A stretch of 64,000 bases of DNA, taken from assembly GCF_029223485.1 (NCBI RefSeq), contig NZ_JARHTP010000005.1, forward strand, positions 310,001 through 374,000, given 5' to 3'. A program made the position numbers and the translations under genes. Source of the DNA: Streptomyces coacervatus. GTDB taxonomy: Bacteria; Actinomycetota; Actinomycetes; Streptomycetales; Streptomycetaceae. The notes under the pieces were generated by a model, which saw only the letters and a program-made list of their open reading frames with translations, was not told the origin of the DNA and ran no database searches. Below are positions 39,346-47,598 of this stretch, one piece after another; within the stretch, counting starts at the first letter, position 1; every line of letters begins with the position of its first letter.

Positions 39346-40554
39346 ATGACCCCTCGTCGCCGCCGGTCCGTCCACAGGCGGCTGGCGTTCATCACCGTCG
39401 GAGCGCTCGTGTCGGCCGCGCTCGCCTGGGGCCCGGCCTCGCCGGCCGACGCCGCCCGGCACTCCGACCTGCAGCGCGCCATCCCCGTGGTGCCTGCCGC
39501 ACCGGGCCCGCCCGGCTCGCCCACGGACGTCACGCGTTCCTACTCGGTGGCCGATGTGCGGCGGGCCGCGTTCGGCGCGTTCCTCGACTCCGAGCCCGAA
39601 GGGCTGGTGCGTCTGAAGGAGTTCAGCGGCTGGCTGGGCGGCACCGAACTGCGCGTCGGGCACACCTATCTGCCGGGGGACGTGTGGGAGAACATCGAGG
39701 GCGGCTTCGGCTTCCTCGACAGCTGGGCCAATTGGCGGCTGGCCAAGCCCGACCGGCTGCTCGTGCTCAACGTTCCGCTGATGGAGCACAACGAGGCGCA
39801 GTTCTCCGACATCGCCGTCGCACGCCTGCTGCGGCGCGCCGCAGCAGGCGAGTTCGACGACCACTTCCAGCGGCTGGCGCAGCGCCTGGTGACCCTGGGC
39901 GCGACGGACACGGTCCTGGTGCTCGGCTGGGAGATGAACGGCAGCACCTACACCCACCGCTGCGGCCCCGACCCGGAGAGCTGGATCCGGTACTGGAGGC
40001 GCATCGTCACCGTCATGCGCTCGGTTCCCGGGCAGAAGTTCAGGTTCGACTTCGCCCCGAACCGGGGCGCCGACGCGGTGCCGTGGCCGAAGTGCTATCC
40101 CGGCGACGACTTCGTCGACATCGTCGGCATGGACTCGTACGACCAACCGCACGGAATGTCCTTCGACGAGGAGGTGTCCGAGCCCTACGGCCTGCAGTTC
40201 CAGGTGGACTTCGCGCGGCGTCACCACAAGCCGATCTCGTATCCGGAGTGGGGTCTGTACCGCAACGGCGACAACGTCACGTACATGCTGCGCATGCTCG
40301 CCTGGATGGACGAGCACAAGCCGCTGTACAACACGATCACCGACTACTGCCCGCACGGCGTGTGGGGGTGTACCGGCAATCCCCGGTCGGCTGCCACGTA
40401 CCGCGCGGTGCTGGCCAGTTCCCTCCTGCCGGAGCCGACGCCGGGGCCCGTCGTCCCCGTCCCGCCCGCGCCCGTGACCCCCGAACCGCCGGAGCCGACA
40501 CCGGTACCGTTGCCGACGCCGGTGCCCACGCCGCCGCCCCCGTCTTCACCGTGA
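39346..40554 (+). CDS. Secreted GH26-like glycoside hydrolase
   Basis: 402 residues with a signal peptide (positive start MTPRRRR, hydrophobic 14-30, cleavage near ADAA). The catalytic domain has Glu196 in GWEMNG (acid/base) and Glu301 in YPEWG (nucleophile), the arrangement of family 26 (mannanase/lichenase type). The last 40 residues are a Pro/Glu/Thr-rich tail of PEPTP-like repeats without a sortase signal. It ends only 3 bases from the convergent exopolysaccharide operon, so cleavage or processing of that polymer is an attractive inference. AAAGGAGG precedes ATG 39346. Confidence 0.85.
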   Translation: MTPRRRRSVHRRLAFITVGALVSAALAWGPASPADAARHSDLQRAIPVVPAAPGPPGSPTDVTRSYSVADVRRAAFGAFLDSEPEGLVRLKEFSGWLGGTELRVGHTYLPGDVWENIEGGFGFLDSWANWRLAKPDRLLVLNVPLMEHNEAQFSDIAVARLLRRAAAGEFDDHFQRLAQRLVTLGATDTVLVLGWEMNGSTYTHRCGPDPESWIRYWRRIVTVMRSVPGQKFRFDFAPNRGADAVPWPKCYPGDDFVDIVGMDSYDQPHGMSFDEEVSEPYGLQFQVDFARRHHKPISYPEWGLYRNGDNVTYMLRMLAWMDEHKPLYNTITDYCPHGVWGCTGNPRSAATYRAVLASSLLPEPTPGPVVPVPPAPVTPEPPEPTPVPLPTPVPTPPPPSSP

Positions 40555-40557
40555 GGG

Positions 40558-41670
40558 CTACCAGTGGTCCTTGGAGTCGGGGACCATCCGCCGGACCGAC
40601 TTCGCCCCGCACTTGGCGGCCGCCGCGCAGACGGTGGCCGCCAGCAGCGGCGTCGTGCGCCGGGCGGCCAGCAGGAGACGCTGGTTGTGGACCGTCTCGG
40701 GGCACCAGCGGTACTTGTGCGGTTCGTCGCCGCGCATCAGGCTCAGCACCCGGCCCTCACCGGCGGAGGCGACATGGTCGGTGGAGGCGCGCAGCAGCAT
40801 CGTCGCCACATCGACCTTGCGCTCCCGCAGACCCGGGTGGAAGCCGTACATGTAGTCGCCCAGCAGACTTGCCGACAGCAGATGCAGGTTGACCGCCACC
40901 ACCACGCCCTCCAGCAGGAACTCCGTGACCGCGGCCTGCCCGGACCGGGCCATCGGGACCACCGACCGGACCAGGTGCTCCAGAAACTGCGGCCGGGTGT
41001 GCTCCGGTGTCATCTTCTTGCCCTGCCACTGCAGACGGTGCAGCTCCAGCAGGCGGCGCAGCGCGGTCTCCGTCTCGTCGTGGCCGACGACACGCCACTC
41101 GACACCGAGCCGGCCCAGCTTGTTCACCTTGTTGCGCACCCGCTGGGCGCGCGTCGGCGGCAGCCGCTTGACCAGCTCGGTCATGGGTACGGCGGGCAGT
41201 TCCAGGCAGGTCGAGTCGCGCAGCCGGCGGCGCGGACCGCGCCAGCGGCCGTAGACCTGCTCCACCGCGCTGCCCGGCCGGACCTCCCGGAAGTCGATCA
41301 GAGCGGTGCGGGCCGCGACGGCCAGGGCGTCCGCCAGCGCCCGGCTGCCGCTCTCGGCCTCCTTCTCGTCGAGCAGGACGTCGCAGAAGTCGGAGATGGC
41401 GCCGCCGATCGGCACCAGCTTCGGCAGTGGCCGCCGCACACGCATCAGCGGTGCGGCGGCCACCAGTTCACCGTCCCGGCGGACCAGGAAGAGCCGCAGC
41501 CCGTCGGGTGTGCCGTACGACAGCCACCAGGAGTGCAGCCAGGCGTGGCTCTGGAACGGCGTCGCCGACGGGCAGGCCTCGTGCAGCCGGCCCCACTGCT
41601 CGGCCAGCCCGGCGAACGTGCGCTCGTCGGTGCACAGTTCCACCGAGAGCGCTTGGCCGGACGCGGTCAT
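40558..41670 (-). CDS. CelD/BcsL-type GNAT acyltransferase of the EPS operon
   Basis: 370 residues with the GNAT_acetyltransf_6 (CelD-like) fold found in polysaccharide loci. Visible parts are FQSHAWLHSWWLSYGTPDGL near residue 40, a long middle region and the acceptor segment MLLRASTDHVASAGEGRVLSLMRGDEPHKYRW typical of the family. It probably transfers an acyl group to a sugar or links an amino acid, modifying the exopolysaccharide in the cytoplasm. It is last in the operon and its ATG overlaps the Wzz-like gene stop (ATGA). Confidence 0.8.
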   Translation of the reverse strand: MTASGQALSVELCTDERTFAGLAEQWGRLHEACPSATPFQSHAWLHSWWLSYGTPDGLRLFLVRRDGELVAAAPLMRVRRPLPKLVPIGGAISDFCDVLLDEKEAESGSRALADALAVAARTALIDFREVRPGSAVEQVYGRWRGPRRRLRDSTCLELPAVPMTELVKRLPPTRAQRVRNKVNKLGRLGVEWRVVGHDETETALRRLLELHRLQWQGKKMTPEHTRPQFLEHLVRSVVPMARSGQAAVTEFLLEGVVVAVNLHLLSASLLGDYMYGFHPGLRERKVDVATMLLRASTDHVASAGEGRVLSLMRGDEPHKYRWCPETVHNQRLLLAARRTTPLLAATVCAAAAKCGAKSVRRMVPDSKDHW

Positions 41671-42344
41671 CCGAGGGTCCCGCGGGCATCCGCGGCATGG
41701 GTCGGGGCGGGCACCGTCGCCTGCCCGGGGCCGTCCTCCGCCTCCTCGGCCCGCCGCGGCCGGGCCAGCAGCAACAGGCCGCCCAGCAGCCCTCCGGCGC
41801 TCCCGCCCACGAGCGAGGTCAGCTTCCAGGAGGCGGACGACGGCTCGGCGGGCCGCATGGCACGGGCGAGCCGTTCGAGCCGGATGCCGGTGGCGGCCTT
41901 GGTGTGGCCCGCCTGTGTGACCAGCGCGCCGGACACGGCGTTGGCGATGTCCGTGGCCTGCCCGGGGTTCGACGAGGTCGCCGAGACCGAGATCATCGGC
42001 GCGTCGGGCGAGGTCGCGACCTGCACGCTCCTGCGCAGCGTCGAGGCCGGTACGCCCGCCTCCAGCTGTGCGTCCCCGAGCACCGCGAGCTGCGGGGCCA
42101 CCCGGCCGTACGCCTGCGCGAAGCCGAGCGCGTCGGCGCAGTCGACGTCGGACCGGCCGCCGGCCGCCACGGCGACGACGGAGCTCGTCGCCGTGTACTG
42201 CGGCGGCTTCACCAGTCCGTACGCGCCGCCTGCCACGGCACCGAGCAGCGCGCCGGCCGGCAGCAGCCACCACGCGGGCAGCCGCTTCACCCGGGCGCGC
42301 TCATGGCGGGGCAGGTGGGCACGCTGAGCGGGGTTGTCGGTCAT
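41667..42344 (-). CDS. Wzz/chain-length-determinant-like membrane protein
   Basis: 225 residues with two membrane helices at about 25-45 (LLPAGALLGAVAGGAYGLV) and 175-195 (SLVGGSAGGLLGGLLLL) around an extracellular domain, the layout of polysaccharide co-polymerases. There is no tyrosine-kinase domain or C-terminal tyrosine cluster, so it is a kinase-less type. It likely sets polymer length. It is coupled by ATGA to the glycosyltransferase before it and the acyltransferase after it. Confidence 0.8.
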   Translation of the reverse strand: MTDNPAQRAHLPRHERARVKRLPAWWLLPAGALLGAVAGGAYGLVKPPQYTATSSVVAVAAGGRSDVDCADALGFAQAYGRVAPQLAVLGDAQLEAGVPASTLRRSVQVATSPDAPMISVSATSSNPGQATDIANAVSGALVTQAGHTKAATGIRLERLARAMRPAEPSSASWKLTSLVGGSAGGLLGGLLLLARPRRAEEAEDGPGQATVPAPTHAADARGTLG

Positions 42345-43483
42345 GGAGAACTCACTTCCAGGGTCGAGCCGGCCAGAGCGGCCGTGTAGACATCCATCAA
42401 CTGGCGGGCGCTGCACGCGATGTCGTAGCGGTGCACGGCGTCCGGGGCGGTGCGCTCGTCCGGCCCCGCCGCCCGCAGCCGCAGCAGCTCCCGTACGTAC
42501 GCCCCCGTGGAGCCGGTGACGCGCCGGGCACCGGGTGCCGCGTCCGGCGGCAGGTCCTCGACGGCGGGGCAGCTCGCGTACAGCACGGGGAGCCCGGCCG
42601 CCAGCGCCTCCACCACGGCCAGCCCGAAGGCCTCCTCGGTCGACGGCGAGGCGAGCACATCCATCGCGGACAGCAGGTCGACCAGGCCGGGCGCGTCGTC
42701 GCGGGGATGGGGCAGATACGGCCGCTCGCCCGTCAGCACCACCCGGTCCGCGACGCCCAGGTTCCGGGCGGTGCGCCGGAGCGCCGCCTCCTCGGGCCCG
42801 CCGCCCACCAGCAGCAGTCGTACGTCGCCGGGCAGCCGGGACAGCGCCCGCAGCAGCAGGTCGAAGCGTTTGCCGGGGGCGAGCCGTCCCACCCCGCCGA
42901 CGACGTACGCGTCCTCCGGCAGTCCGTAGTGCATCCGGGCCTCCTTGCGGCCCACCTCGTCGAAGCGGAAGCGGGGCGCGTCGATGCCGTTCGGGATGAC
43001 GCGGATGCGCGGCTCCGGCACGCCCCAGTGGCGCAGCCGCTCGGCCACCGTCGGCGAGACGGCGACCGTGGTGCAGCCGAGGCGCTCGCCGGCCAGATAC
43101 AGCGCGCGGACGCCCGCGGTCAGCGGCCGGCCCTCCAGCCGGGTGTCGCCGATCGAGTGCTCGGTGGCCACCACGGCCCGGACTCCCGCCAGCCGCGCGG
43201 CGATCCGGCCGTAGAGACAGGCCCGGTAAAGGTGGGTGTGGACGAGGTCGTAGCCGCCGGCCCGGATCAGCCGGGTGAGGCGGGGCAGCGCGCCGAGGTC
43301 GCGGTTGCCGCCCATCCCGAGGTGGGTGACGCGGACCCCGTCGGCGGCCAGGCCCGCGGCGACCGGGCCGGGGTTGGTCAGGGTCACCACGTCGCACTGC
43401 GCGGGAAGGTGCCGCAGCAACAGGCGCAGCTGCTGTTCCGCCCCGCCGACGCCGAGGCCGGTGATGATGTGCAGGGCCCTCAC
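42341..43483 (-). CDS. GT4 glycosyltransferase (EPS operon, second)
   Basis: 380 residues of the GT-B family. The N-terminal GLGVGGAEQQLRLLLRHL is the glycine-rich loop of GT4 enzymes, and the C-terminal SPSTEEAFGLAVVEALAAGLPV contains the EX7E nucleotide-sugar motif. It adds one sugar to the lipid-linked unit in the cytoplasm. GTG 43483 overlaps the deacetylase stop (GTGA); the longer frame is a shadow of that gene. Confidence 0.9.
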   Translation of the reverse strand: MRALHIITGLGVGGAEQQLRLLLRHLPAQCDVVTLTNPGPVAAGLAADGVRVTHLGMGGNRDLGALPRLTRLIRAGGYDLVHTHLYRACLYGRIAARLAGVRAVVATEHSIGDTRLEGRPLTAGVRALYLAGERLGCTTVAVSPTVAERLRHWGVPEPRIRVIPNGIDAPRFRFDEVGRKEARMHYGLPEDAYVVGGVGRLAPGKRFDLLLRALSRLPGDVRLLLVGGGPEEAALRRTARNLGVADRVVLTGERPYLPHPRDDAPGLVDLLSAMDVLASPSTEEAFGLAVVEALAAGLPVLYASCPAVEDLPPDAAPGARRVTGSTGAYVRELLRLRAAGPDERTAPDAVHRYDIACSARQLMDVYTAALAGSTLEVSSP

Positions 43484-44271
43484 ACGGCCTCCACGGAGCG
43501 GCCGAAGAGCCGGGCCAGGCGTCGCTTCAGCTCCAGCCGTGCCGCGTTGTCGACCTGCCCGACGTGGATGCGGGGCAGCGCGAAGTCGCCGCAGCCGTCC
43601 GGGCCGGGGGTGATCCCGCAGGCGTAGCGGTAACCGGCCCGGCGCACCGCGGCGGCGACGCGCTCGTCGAGATAGCCGTACGGGTAGCAGAAGCCCTCGA
43701 TGTCGCTGCCGGTGATCCCGGCGAGCAGATGGCGGCTGTCGTTGACCTCGGTGTGCAGCATGGCGTCCGTGGTCTTGGTCAGATCGAGGTGGGTCAGACC
43801 GTGCGAGGCGATCTCCATGCCCGCGGCCACGGCGCGGCGGATGCCGGCCACGTCGAGCAGCGGCTTGCGCGGCCCGAGCGGCTCCCAGGCGTTCTCGCCG
43901 CCGATCCGCCCGGGCAGCACGAACACGGTCGCCGTGAAACCCCAGCGGCACAGCACGGGCAGCGCGTCGCCCGCGAAGTCGGCATATCCGTCGTCGAAGG
44001 TGAGCCCCACCAGGCCGCGCTCGGTGCCACGGGCGCGCGCCGCGAGCAGTTCCCGCATGCTCACCCCGCGCAGGCCGCGGCTCGACATCCAGGCGAGCTG
44101 GCGGTCGAGGCGGGCGGGCGTGACAGTGACGTTGTACGGGTCCTCCGGGCAGTCCGAGACGGAGTGGTACATGGCCACCCAGACGGCGGGACCCCGCTTG
44201 GCCCGTCTTCTCGCGGACGATCTGGGATCGGGTTCGGCCTTGGGCGGTGCAGCGGAGACGTCAGCGACCAT
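43480..44271 (-). CDS. Polysaccharide deacetylase (NodB domain)
   Basis: 263 residues with the NodB-type motifs: GLTFDDGYADF (catalytic Asp and metal Asp), ASHGLTHLDLT (metal His pair) and GFCYPYGYLDERV. No obvious signal peptide, so a cytoplasmic or membrane-associated step on the growing unit is possible although many relatives are exported. It would remove acetyl groups from amino sugars. The ATG at 44271 lies 11 bases within the end of the flippase gene. Confidence 0.88.
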   Translation of the reverse strand: MVADVSAAPPKAEPDPRSSARRRAKRGPAVWVAMYHSVSDCPEDPYNVTVTPARLDRQLAWMSSRGLRGVSMRELLAARARGTERGLVGLTFDDGYADFAGDALPVLCRWGFTATVFVLPGRIGGENAWEPLGPRKPLLDVAGIRRAVAAGMEIASHGLTHLDLTKTTDAMLHTEVNDSRHLLAGITGSDIEGFCYPYGYLDERVAAAVRRAGYRYACGITPGPDGCGDFALPRIHVGQVDNAARLELKRRLARLFGRSVEAV

Positions 44272-45955
44272 GACCCAGCTTTCGTGTGACGGAGTGACGG
44301 AGTGACTGTGCGACGGGAAGCAGAAGAGACCGGGTGTCCGCCGCGTCGAGGACCCAGGCCAGCAGCAGGAAGACGACGGTCACGCAGGTGCAGCAGGCGG
44401 CGACGGACGCGGCGGGTGAGGTGAACAGCCCCGCCACCAGCAGCCCGGCTCCGGTGGCGCACACGGCGGCGCACACCGGCCGGACCAGTTCGGCGACGAC
44501 CCGGCGCACGCGCACCGGAACATTGCGCGGCCCCAGGCCGTGCAGCATGAGCAGTGCGGTGAGGGTGATGCCGGTGGCGTTGGCAGCGGCGATGCCGCAC
44601 GCACCCCAGGGCCCTACGGCCCAGGCGCCGATGACGACGGTGGCCAGCGCCCCCACGCCCATCGCGCCCAGCGGGAACCAGGTGGTACGGCCGGCCGCGA
44701 AGTACGACCGTACGAGCGCCCCCACCAGCGTCTGCCCGAGCAGCCCGGCCGCGTACACCCGCATGACCGCGGCGGTCGCGGCGGTGTCCTGCGCCGTGAA
44801 CGCCCCGCGCTGGAAGAGCAGTTGGACGATCTGCGGCGCACAGGCCATGACCACCGCGGCGCCCAGCAGCACGAGACAGGCCATCAGCAGCAGATCCCGC
44901 TCGACCCGGTCCCGGGCCCGCCGTGTGTCGCCCTCGGCGATGGCCTGCGCCACCACCGGGAAGGTGACGATGCACACCATCATCGACAGCGACATCGGCA
45001 ACTGGGCGATCTTCTGGGCGTAGTTGAGGTGCGAGATGGCACCGGCGGGCAGCGCGGAGGCGAAGTAGCGCTCGATGAGGACCTGCGACTGCCGGCACAG
45101 CGCGAACAGCAGCACCGCGCAGACGAGGCCGGGCGCGAGCGGCCGCCCGCCGTCCTCCTCGTACGCACGGTCGTTCCGGCCGGGCCGCCCTGCGATCCGG
45201 CGCGCCAGCGACGGAGTCTGTACGGCGACCATGAGGCACCCGCCGAGGGCGACCCCCAGAGCGGCGGACCGCACGCCCCACTGCGCACCGAGGACGAACA
45301 TCGTGGAGATGATCGCGACGTTGTACGCGATGTAGATCGCGCCGGGGGCGAGATACGAACGGTGCGCCCGCAGCGCCGCACTGCAGTACCCGGCCAGCCC
45401 GAAGCTCAGCACACAGGTCGCGGTCAGCCGGGTGCAGGAGACGGCGAGGGCCGGGTCGGGCAGACCGGGCGCGAGGGCGGAGACCAGCAGCGGTGCCCCG
45501 GCCACCAGCGCGGCGGCCGTGGCGGCGAAGGCGAGGCACAGCCGCGGCAGCGAGGCGGAGACCAGGGCGTGCACCGGGTCGGGAGCACTGTTGCCGAGCG
45601 CCCGCCGCGCCAGCGCCACGCTGAACGCGGGCACCAGCACAAACGCCATGCCCTCCTCGATCAGCAGGGTCGCCGCCAGTTCGGGCACGGTCCAGGCCAC
45701 CAGGAACGCATCGGTCTCCGCACCGGCACCGAAGAGATGCGCAAGCGCCTGGTCCCGCGCCAGACCGAGAACCGCCCCGGCCATGGACAGCGCGGCGGAC
45801 AGCAGCGTCGCCCGGGCGATGAAGCGGGCCGAGGGGGTGTCCGCCCGCAGGCCGGCAGCTGCGCCGGGGCGGCTGTCCGCAGGGAGCGCGCTGTCGACGC
45901 CGTCCACGTCTGTCGCGTCGGAGGCGCCCGCGGTCTTCGCGGGTCCGGGGTTCAC
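44261..45955 (-). CDS. MurJ/MviN-family lipid-linked oligosaccharide flippase
   Basis: 564 residues with about 14 membrane helices of the MOP/MATE-like superfamily. The segments ARDQALAHLFGAGAETDAFLVAWTVPE and GNYAQKIAQLPMSLSM-like region (LNYAQKIAQLPMSL) are typical of MurJ-type flippases. Its place in an EPS operon suggests a Wzx-like role moving the lipid-linked repeat unit outward, not peptidoglycan. The N-terminal 45 residues are low-complexity. The GTG start overlaps the polymerase stop (GTGA). Confidence 0.88.
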   Translation of the reverse strand: MNPGPAKTAGASDATDVDGVDSALPADSRPGAAAGLRADTPSARFIARATLLSAALSMAGAVLGLARDQALAHLFGAGAETDAFLVAWTVPELAATLLIEEGMAFVLVPAFSVALARRALGNSAPDPVHALVSASLPRLCLAFAATAAALVAGAPLLVSALAPGLPDPALAVSCTRLTATCVLSFGLAGYCSAALRAHRSYLAPGAIYIAYNVAIISTMFVLGAQWGVRSAALGVALGGCLMVAVQTPSLARRIAGRPGRNDRAYEEDGGRPLAPGLVCAVLLFALCRQSQVLIERYFASALPAGAISHLNYAQKIAQLPMSLSMMVCIVTFPVVAQAIAEGDTRRARDRVERDLLLMACLVLLGAAVVMACAPQIVQLLFQRGAFTAQDTAATAAVMRVYAAGLLGQTLVGALVRSYFAAGRTTWFPLGAMGVGALATVVIGAWAVGPWGACGIAAANATGITLTALLMLHGLGPRNVPVRVRRVVAELVRPVCAAVCATGAGLLVAGLFTSPAASVAACCTCVTVVFLLLAWVLDAADTRSLLLPVAQSLRHSVTRKLGHGR

Positions 45956-47592
45956 CGCGGGCCCGATTCCGCGGCGGGGCCCGCAGGGTCCGGCGAAGTC
46001 CGCGACGGCACGGCAGCCCCCTTAAGGGGCGCGGGGAACTGCGCGACCAGCCACGACGGCGCGGCAGACGACCGACGACACATCACGGCCCCGCGGCGTA
46101 GCCGCAATTCCGCACCGCCGGTGGAGCGCCCCGCCAGCGACCACCAGGCGGCAACGCCGAAGCACAGGCCCGTCAGCGTGGTGGAGGGGCCGCCGATGTC
46201 GGAGTACAGAAAGTTCACCAGCTGCCACATCAACAGCCCGCACGCCGCGACCCCGCAGTCCCGGGCATGCGGCGCCCGCCGCAGCCGCCGCAGCGCGCAC
46301 ACCAGCAGGGCGAGCCAGCTGCCCGCGACGGTGAGCAGTCCCAGCAGGCCCTGCTCGCTCAGGAGCAGCATGTACATGTTGTGCGGGGACAGCAGGGGCT
46401 GGCGCCGGAAGGCCTGGCCATCGCCCTCCGTGTCGCTGCCCGCCGACAGTGCGAGCGAGGCGTGCGAGTCCCGGTAGGCGGGAAAGGCCTTCAGGCCCAC
46501 GCCCCGCAGCGGGTGCTCGTGCCACATGTCGACGGACGCCGCCCACATGGTGTAGCGGTCGATGACCGACTGGTCCGGAGTGCCGGCGACCTGGGTGATG
46601 CTGGTCAGCCGCTCCTGCAGCGCCGAGCCGCCCACGCCGAACCCGCCCACCAGCACCACCGAGGCCGCGGCCGCCGCCGCGAACACCTTCACCGCCCGCC
46701 GCACCCCGGCCAGCAGCAGTTGAACCCCGCAGGTCACGGCCGTGGCGATCCAGGACCCCCGGCTGAAGGACAGCGCGAGCGGCACGAGCAGCGCCAGCGC
46801 ACAGACGGCCGCCGCCACCCGCTGCCGCCGCCCACCGGTCCCGAGCGCGAGACCGGTCAGGGCCACCACCCCGGACGCGACGACGGCCGCCATCCCCATC
46901 ACGTCGTGCGGCCCGAACGTGCCCACCGCCCGGATGTAGGCCCCCTTGTACGAGGCCCCGGTCCCGGTCAGGTACTGGTGCACCCCGACCGCCCCCTGCC
47001 ACAGCGCGAGACCGGCCAGCCCCCAGAGCACCAGCCGGGCGTCGCGCCGGTCGCGCAGCAGCAGCACCATCGCGAGCGGGACGAGCACGAACACCTGGAG
47101 GTAGCGGGCCAGTCCGGTGATCGCGTCGCCGGGCGTCACCGCCCCGGCCGCGGACACCGCGATACCCACCACGGGCAGCCCGAGCACGACCGCCGCCGTC
47201 CGCGTCAGCGGCCGCCGCGCCTGTCGCACGGTGCATACGGCGGCCCACAGCAGGACCAGCCCGCAGGCCAGGTCGGCGGGTGTGGCACCGCTGTCCGTCT
47301 CGGCCGGCAGCCCCATGAGGGCGATCACCGCCAGGACGGGCAGCACGGGAGCGGCCCGGTGCAGCGCCGACAGCGGCCACGCGAGCGGTACGGAGGCCGC
47401 CGAGAGTCTGTCCGCAAACCCCCGTCGTCCGCCCGAAGGGCGGGCGCCGCGGCGCCCGGTGCGTGCGATCGCAAGGCGCCGGAGCGCCCTCGTGGCGGAG
47501 CCACGCGGGCGTTTCGGCAACGCCGCGAGCGTGCGTGCCGGACGTCGCGGCGCAGGCGGGGGTTTGCGGACAGGCTCTGAGGGAGTGCTCAC
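45952..47592 (-). CDS. O-antigen ligase/Wzy-like polymerase with element-derived ends
   Basis: 546 residues with about 11 membrane helices and the Wzy_C pattern (GTFGPHDVMGMAAVVASG, FSRGSWIATA, RGVGLKAFPAYRDSH, NFLYSDIGGP). It polymerises or ligates the exopolysaccharide outside the membrane. Both ends are unusual: residues about 5-63 are encoded by a 176-bp MITE-like element, and the tail APSWLVAQFPAPLKG is a copy of the interspersed repeat. The annotated GTG 47592 is 6 bases after the sugar transferase stop. The true start could differ if the element disrupted an older one. Confidence 0.82.
   Translation of the reverse strand: MSTPSEPVRKPPPAPRRPARTLAALPKRPRGSATRALRRLAIARTGRRGARPSGGRRGFADRLSAASVPLAWPLSALHRAAPVLPVLAVIALMGLPAETDSGATPADLACGLVLLWAAVCTVRQARRPLTRTAAVVLGLPVVGIAVSAAGAVTPGDAITGLARYLQVFVLVPLAMVLLLRDRRDARLVLWGLAGLALWQGAVGVHQYLTGTGASYKGAYIRAVGTFGPHDVMGMAAVVASGVVALTGLALGTGGRRQRVAAAVCALALLVPLALSFSRGSWIATAVTCGVQLLLAGVRRAVKVFAAAAAASVVLVGGFGVGGSALQERLTSITQVAGTPDQSVIDRYTMWAASVDMWHEHPLRGVGLKAFPAYRDSHASLALSAGSDTEGDGQAFRRQPLLSPHNMYMLLLSEQGLLGLLTVAGSWLALLVCALRRLRRAPHARDCGVAACGLLMWQLVNFLYSDIGGPSTTLTGLCFGVAAWWSLAGRSTGGAELRLRRGAVMCRRSSAAPSWLVAQFPAPLKGAAVPSRTSPDPAGPAAESGPR
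46022..46070 (+). repeat. Interspersed repeat copy 5 (in polymerase gene)
   Basis: TTAAGGGGCGCGGGGAACTG, CGCGACCAGCCACGACGGCG, then GCAGACGA, on the opposite strand to the gene. It shares the longer right flank with copy 4 and has a CCCCTTAAGGGG palindrome at its left end. Confidence 0.85.
47403..47578. mobile_element. MITE-like palindromic element inside the polymerase gene
   Basis: Terminal inverted repeats CTGTCCGCAAACCCCCG (47408-47424) and its exact complement CGGGGGTTTGCGGACAG (47557-47573). Pairing continues outward for four of five more bases. The 132-base interior is dense in short palindromes, for instance GGGCGCCGCGGCGCCC. No transposase is present, and the interior stays open in the polymerase frame. 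No clear target duplication can be read. Confidence 0.7.
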
Positions 47593-47598
47593 CCGCGC

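Noticed and set aside
46022..46070. Interspersed repeat as a complete IS end
   Set aside because: No transposase or paired inverted ends at any of the five copies; treated as a small repeat family.
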